NCBI GenBank assembly: GCA_028823185.1
Contig: JAPKBY010000011.1
Coordinates: 1 to 14,493, forward strand
Length of the DNA: 14,493 bases
Direction of reading: 5' to 3'
Source of the DNA: Planctomycetota bacterium
GTDB taxonomy: Bacteria > Planctomycetota > UBA1135 > GCA-002686595
The position numbers and the translations under genes were made by a program. Of the stretch, positions 12,304-14,493 are shown piece by piece. The notes beneath the pieces are model-generated. The model did no database searches. It worked only from the letters and a program-made list of their open reading frames with translations, and was not told where the DNA came from. How positions within the stretch are numbered: the stretch's first letter is position 1; each line of letters begins with the position of its first letter.

Positions 12304-14034
12304 ATGGACCCTAATTGGATCCTTCTGTTTCCGCCCTTAGCCCTGGCGCTCCTCCTGGGGCACCTATCGGGTCATGGTGCAGGAAAACTTGGTGTCCCCC
12401 AAGTCACGGTCTACCTGCTCATGGGGATCGTGCTGGGTCCGCACGGGCTCGCTGCCTTGGAGTGGATGCCAGCGTGGACAGAGGTCTTCACCTTAGGAGT
12501 TGAAGATCACGACGCCTTAGGTGTCCTCGAGCACATCGCGATTGGGTTCATTCTCTATCGCGTAGGTACGGAGTTCCGCTTTCAAGACCTTCGGCGAATC
12601 GGACCGCGGGTCGTGGCGCTCTCATTGGGAGAGGTGTTGTTGACCGGGTCGCTCGTCTTTTTAGCGGTCTGGTTCGTGACAGGGAACTTGGTCGTGGCCT
12701 CCGTCGCCCCAGTGCTCGCTATCTCTAGCGCGCCGAGCGCGACGCTCCTTACGCTTCGTGAAGTGGAGGCAGATGGCCGCGCCAGTCGAGCGATCTTGTT
12801 GCTCGTCGGGTTGAATAATCTGATCACCCTGCTCGTCTTTCCGATCCCTCTCGCCCTCGCGTTTGGTGTCGGAGATCCAAAGACGGCGACCCTCGTCGCA
12901 CTGGCCGCGTTAGGGATCGGAGTGGCTGTCGGGCTCGTCATCTCGATCGTCTTGGAGAGCGCTGGGAGGGTTAGGTATCGCACACTCTTGGGAGTCATCG
13001 GGGTGATCGCCTGCGTCGGACTCGTAGGGATCTTGCCTGGAGATCCGGTCGGCCTCGCTATGCTCGCATGCTTTGGTGCGGGGGTGGCTGTGGTGAACTC
13101 TTCTCCGCACGCAGAGGAGTTCACGCTCGATCTGGAGCGCGCGGTGTATCCGCTCTATGCCTTGTTCTTCGTGGCAGCGGGGAGCGGCTTGCAGGTTGAG
13201 CGCCTCGGTCAGCTCGGAGCGCTCGGCTTGGCATTCATTGGCGCGCGCGTCACGGGCAAGCTCTTGGGCTCCTTCATCGGGATCAAGCTTGGCGGCTTTG
13301 GCAAAGAGCTCCCGAGCTATTTGGGGTTGGGCCTTATGTGTCAGGCCGGTGTCGCTCTTGGAATTCTGAACGCGCTCGAGGGATCCGCCGTCGCTGAACC
13401 GATCACTCGTGATCTGCGCGGTGTCGTCTTGGCCTCGGTCGTCTTCTTTGAGCTCGTTGGCCCTTGGCTCACTCGACGCACTGTCATCGAGGCAGGCGAG
13501 GTGAAGCTCGCCAATCTCGTCTTGCAGCGCCCCGGTGCTGGAGGCTTGCGAGAGGTTCGGGATGAGTTGATGAGGAACCTCGGCGCTGACGCCGTCGGAC
13601 GAATAGAGGCTGACGGAGGTCTGTGCGTTCGGCACGCGATGCATCGCGCTCCGGATGTCGCGAATTCCAATCTCGGCTTTGAGGCGGTTTTGAAGCTCTT
13701 TGGGGAGAGCGGTCACGATACGCTCACTGTCGTTAACTCTGAGCACAAGCCTGTCGGCGTGATCGCCTTCAGTGATATTCAAGACATCCTCTACGACCCC
13801 AGCTTGCGAAATCTCGTCATCGCAGAAGATCTAATGCAACCCCTCCTCGTCACCTTCACGCCCGAGCTCCCTCTCTCAGAAGCGCTGGTGAGAATGGACG
13901 CAGAGAGCGTTCATTCGGTCGCAGTCGTTGAGGATGGGCACCTCGCAGGGATGCTCTCTCGACGTGATGTTTACTCGACCCTGCACAGAGCCTTCGCAGA
14001 CATGGACGCTGAGGCGAAGGGTGGGAGGTCGTGA
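12304..14034 (+). CDS. CPA2/Kef-like cation antiporter-family membrane protein with C-terminal CBS pair
   Basis: The 576-residue product has about twelve hydrophobic segments between residues 5 and 390, starting WILLFPPLALALLLGHLSG and including VPQVTVYLLMGIVLGPHGLA (31-50), the typical second helix of Na+/H+ and K+/H+ exchangers. EHIAIGFILYRVGTE (76-90) matches the conserved third helix region. The next signature, APVLAISSAPSATLLTL (135-151), is followed by LLVGLNNLITLLVF (166-179). Related antiporters have DD, ND or QD where this has Asn171-Asn172, so normal proton-coupled exchange is questionable. The tail (about 440-565) has two CBS motifs ending PVGVIAFSDIQDIL and LAGMLSRRDVYSTL, which usually bind adenine nucleotides and gate transport. 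There is no TrkA-N domain. A weak AGGG precedes the ATG. The stop overlaps the next gene's ATG by one base, suggesting cotranscription. Confidence 0.85.
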   Translation: MDPNWILLFPPLALALLLGHLSGHGAGKLGVPQVTVYLLMGIVLGPHGLAALEWMPAWTEVFTLGVEDHDALGVLEHIAIGFILYRVGTEFRFQDLRRIGPRVVALSLGEVLLTGSLVFLAVWFVTGNLVVASVAPVLAISSAPSATLLTLREVEADGRASRAILLLVGLNNLITLLVFPIPLALAFGVGDPKTATLVALAALGIGVAVGLVISIVLESAGRVRYRTLLGVIGVIACVGLVGILPGDPVGLAMLACFGAGVAVVNSSPHAEEFTLDLERAVYPLYALFFVAAGSGLQVERLGQLGALGLAFIGARVTGKLLGSFIGIKLGGFGKELPSYLGLGLMCQAGVALGILNALEGSAVAEPITRDLRGVVLASVVFFELVGPWLTRRTVIEAGEVKLANLVLQRPGAGGLREVRDELMRNLGADAVGRIEADGGLCVRHAMHRAPDVANSNLGFEAVLKLFGESGHDTLTVVNSEHKPVGVIAFSDIQDILYDPSLRNLVIAEDLMQPLLVTFTPELPLSEALVRMDAESVHSVAVVEDGHLAGMLSRRDVYSTLHRAFADMDAEAKGGRS

Positions 14035-14493
14035 TGCGCTCTCTATGCGCCTTGCTGCTCCCGTTCGTCCTCGGTGCCCAAGATGGTGCGTGGGAGACGG
14101 TAGAGCTAGAGCTGCCTATGAACGCAGGAGGATTAGCGCCTCGGTTTAGTCAAGACAGCACGTGGCTCTCGTGGGTTGAGGCGTCGGCTGAGCCCGGCTG
14201 GCTGCTCGTCGCTGCAGATCTCTCCTCCGAATCAGAGCCTGAGCGCGTGGTCTATAAGAGCGCAAAGAGCGGTGAGCTCTTTATTAATTGGGCGGATCGC
14301 CCCGTCTTCTCAGCAGACCCTACTCGCTCTTGGCTCGCAGCCTGGCTCTCGATGAATGGTGAGGGCACCTACGCTTATGACTCGATCTGCACGGTCTCTG
14401 TAGATGAGGGCAAGCTTTGGAGTAGTCCTCAGAAACTTCACTCTGATGAGGTGCAAGGTGAGCATGGATTCATCTCGTTGCTCCCGCGCAGCG
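14034..14493 (+). CDS. Exported sialidase/BNR-like protein (partial, runs off the right edge)
   Basis: The 153 visible residues begin MRSLCALLLPFVLGAQDGAW, a short signal peptide with likely cleavage after GA. The rest is beta-rich. The segment CTVSVDEGKLWSSPQKL matches an Asp-box (S-x-D-x-G-x-x-W) of sialidase-like propellers, and GEHGFISLLPR after it is typical of the exo-alpha-sialidase-like family found in many environmental bacteria. The role is probably extracellular or periplasmic, but true sialidase activity cannot be judged, since the catalytic Tyr/Glu and Arg residues would lie downstream. GGGAGG at 14024-14029 is a strong ribosome site 4 nt before the ATG, inside the end of the antiporter gene, with which it overlaps by one base. 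Confidence 0.75.
   Translation, partial: MRSLCALLLPFVLGAQDGAWETVELELPMNAGGLAPRFSQDSTWLSWVEASAEPGWLLVAADLSSESEPERVVYKSAKSGELFINWADRPVFSADPTRSWLAAWLSMNGEGTYAYDSICTVSVDEGKLWSSPQKLHSDEVQGEHGFISLLPRS

Noticed and set aside
12910..13782. A 290-residue minus-strand ORF opposite the antiporter gene
   Set aside because: It is antisense to a clear membrane protein in a GC-rich frame, is hydrophilic and Asp/Glu/Arg-rich without motifs, and is a typical shadow.
1..14493. Search for tRNA, rRNA, insertion sequences, integrases and CRISPR arrays
   Set aside because: No cloverleaf-like tail, transposase motif, terminal inverted repeats or regularly spaced repeats were seen; the region is almost fully accounted for by coding genes.

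Overview
The window is moderately GC-rich bacterial DNA with dense, tightly packed genes. Several exported proteins point to a Gram-negative, environmental bacterium with a large secreted proteome: two lipoproteins, a TPR plus FG-GAP/VCBS protein, three sulfatase-like hydrolases and a sialidase-like protein. Planctomycetota or a neighbouring phylum is the best guess. This rests on gene content only; there is no rRNA or other marker gene here.

Layout. (1) Positions 1-1289, minus strand: the N-terminal 429 residues of a lipoprotein with TPR-like helices and four Ca-binding FG-GAP/VCBS motifs; it runs off the left edge. (2) Positions 1460-3654, plus strand: a two-gene unit (TGA/ATG overlap of 1 nt) encoding a DprE2-like short-chain reductase and a DprE1-like FAD oxidase. 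In Actinobacteria this pair epimerises polyprenyl-phosphoryl ribose to arabinose. (3) Positions 3674-11182, minus strand: a four-gene operon in which every junction is a 4-nt start/stop overlap. It holds three paralogous sulfatase-superfamily hydrolases, two with polytopic membrane N-termini and one lipoprotein, followed by apaH, the symmetrical Ap4A hydrolase. All three hydrolases have Thr where a sulfatase would have the formylglycine Cys/Ser. (4) Positions 11183-11359: a divergent promoter region with two dyad symmetries. (5) Positions 11360-14493, plus strand: an unrecognised single-pass membrane or exported protein, a previously unlisted 44-residue extremely basic protein (12102-12236), a CPA2/Kef-like antiporter with C-terminal CBS domains whose expected acidic pair reads Asn-Asn, and the start of a sialidase/BNR-like exported protein.

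How the genes may work together (inference). The DprE pair would provide an activated pentose on a lipid carrier, for cell-envelope glycan or protein glycosylation. The operon's hydrolases probably act at the membrane or in the periplasm on an ester of a glycan or lipid (sulfate or phosphate; the Thr nucleophile makes phosphoryl chemistry plausible). ApaH is cytoplasmic and its link to them is unexplained. No RNA genes, insertion sequences, integrases or CRISPR arrays were seen. The candidates for something undescribed are the Thr-type triplet operon with apaH, the acid-free small basic protein with its structured leader, and the Asn-Asn antiporter.
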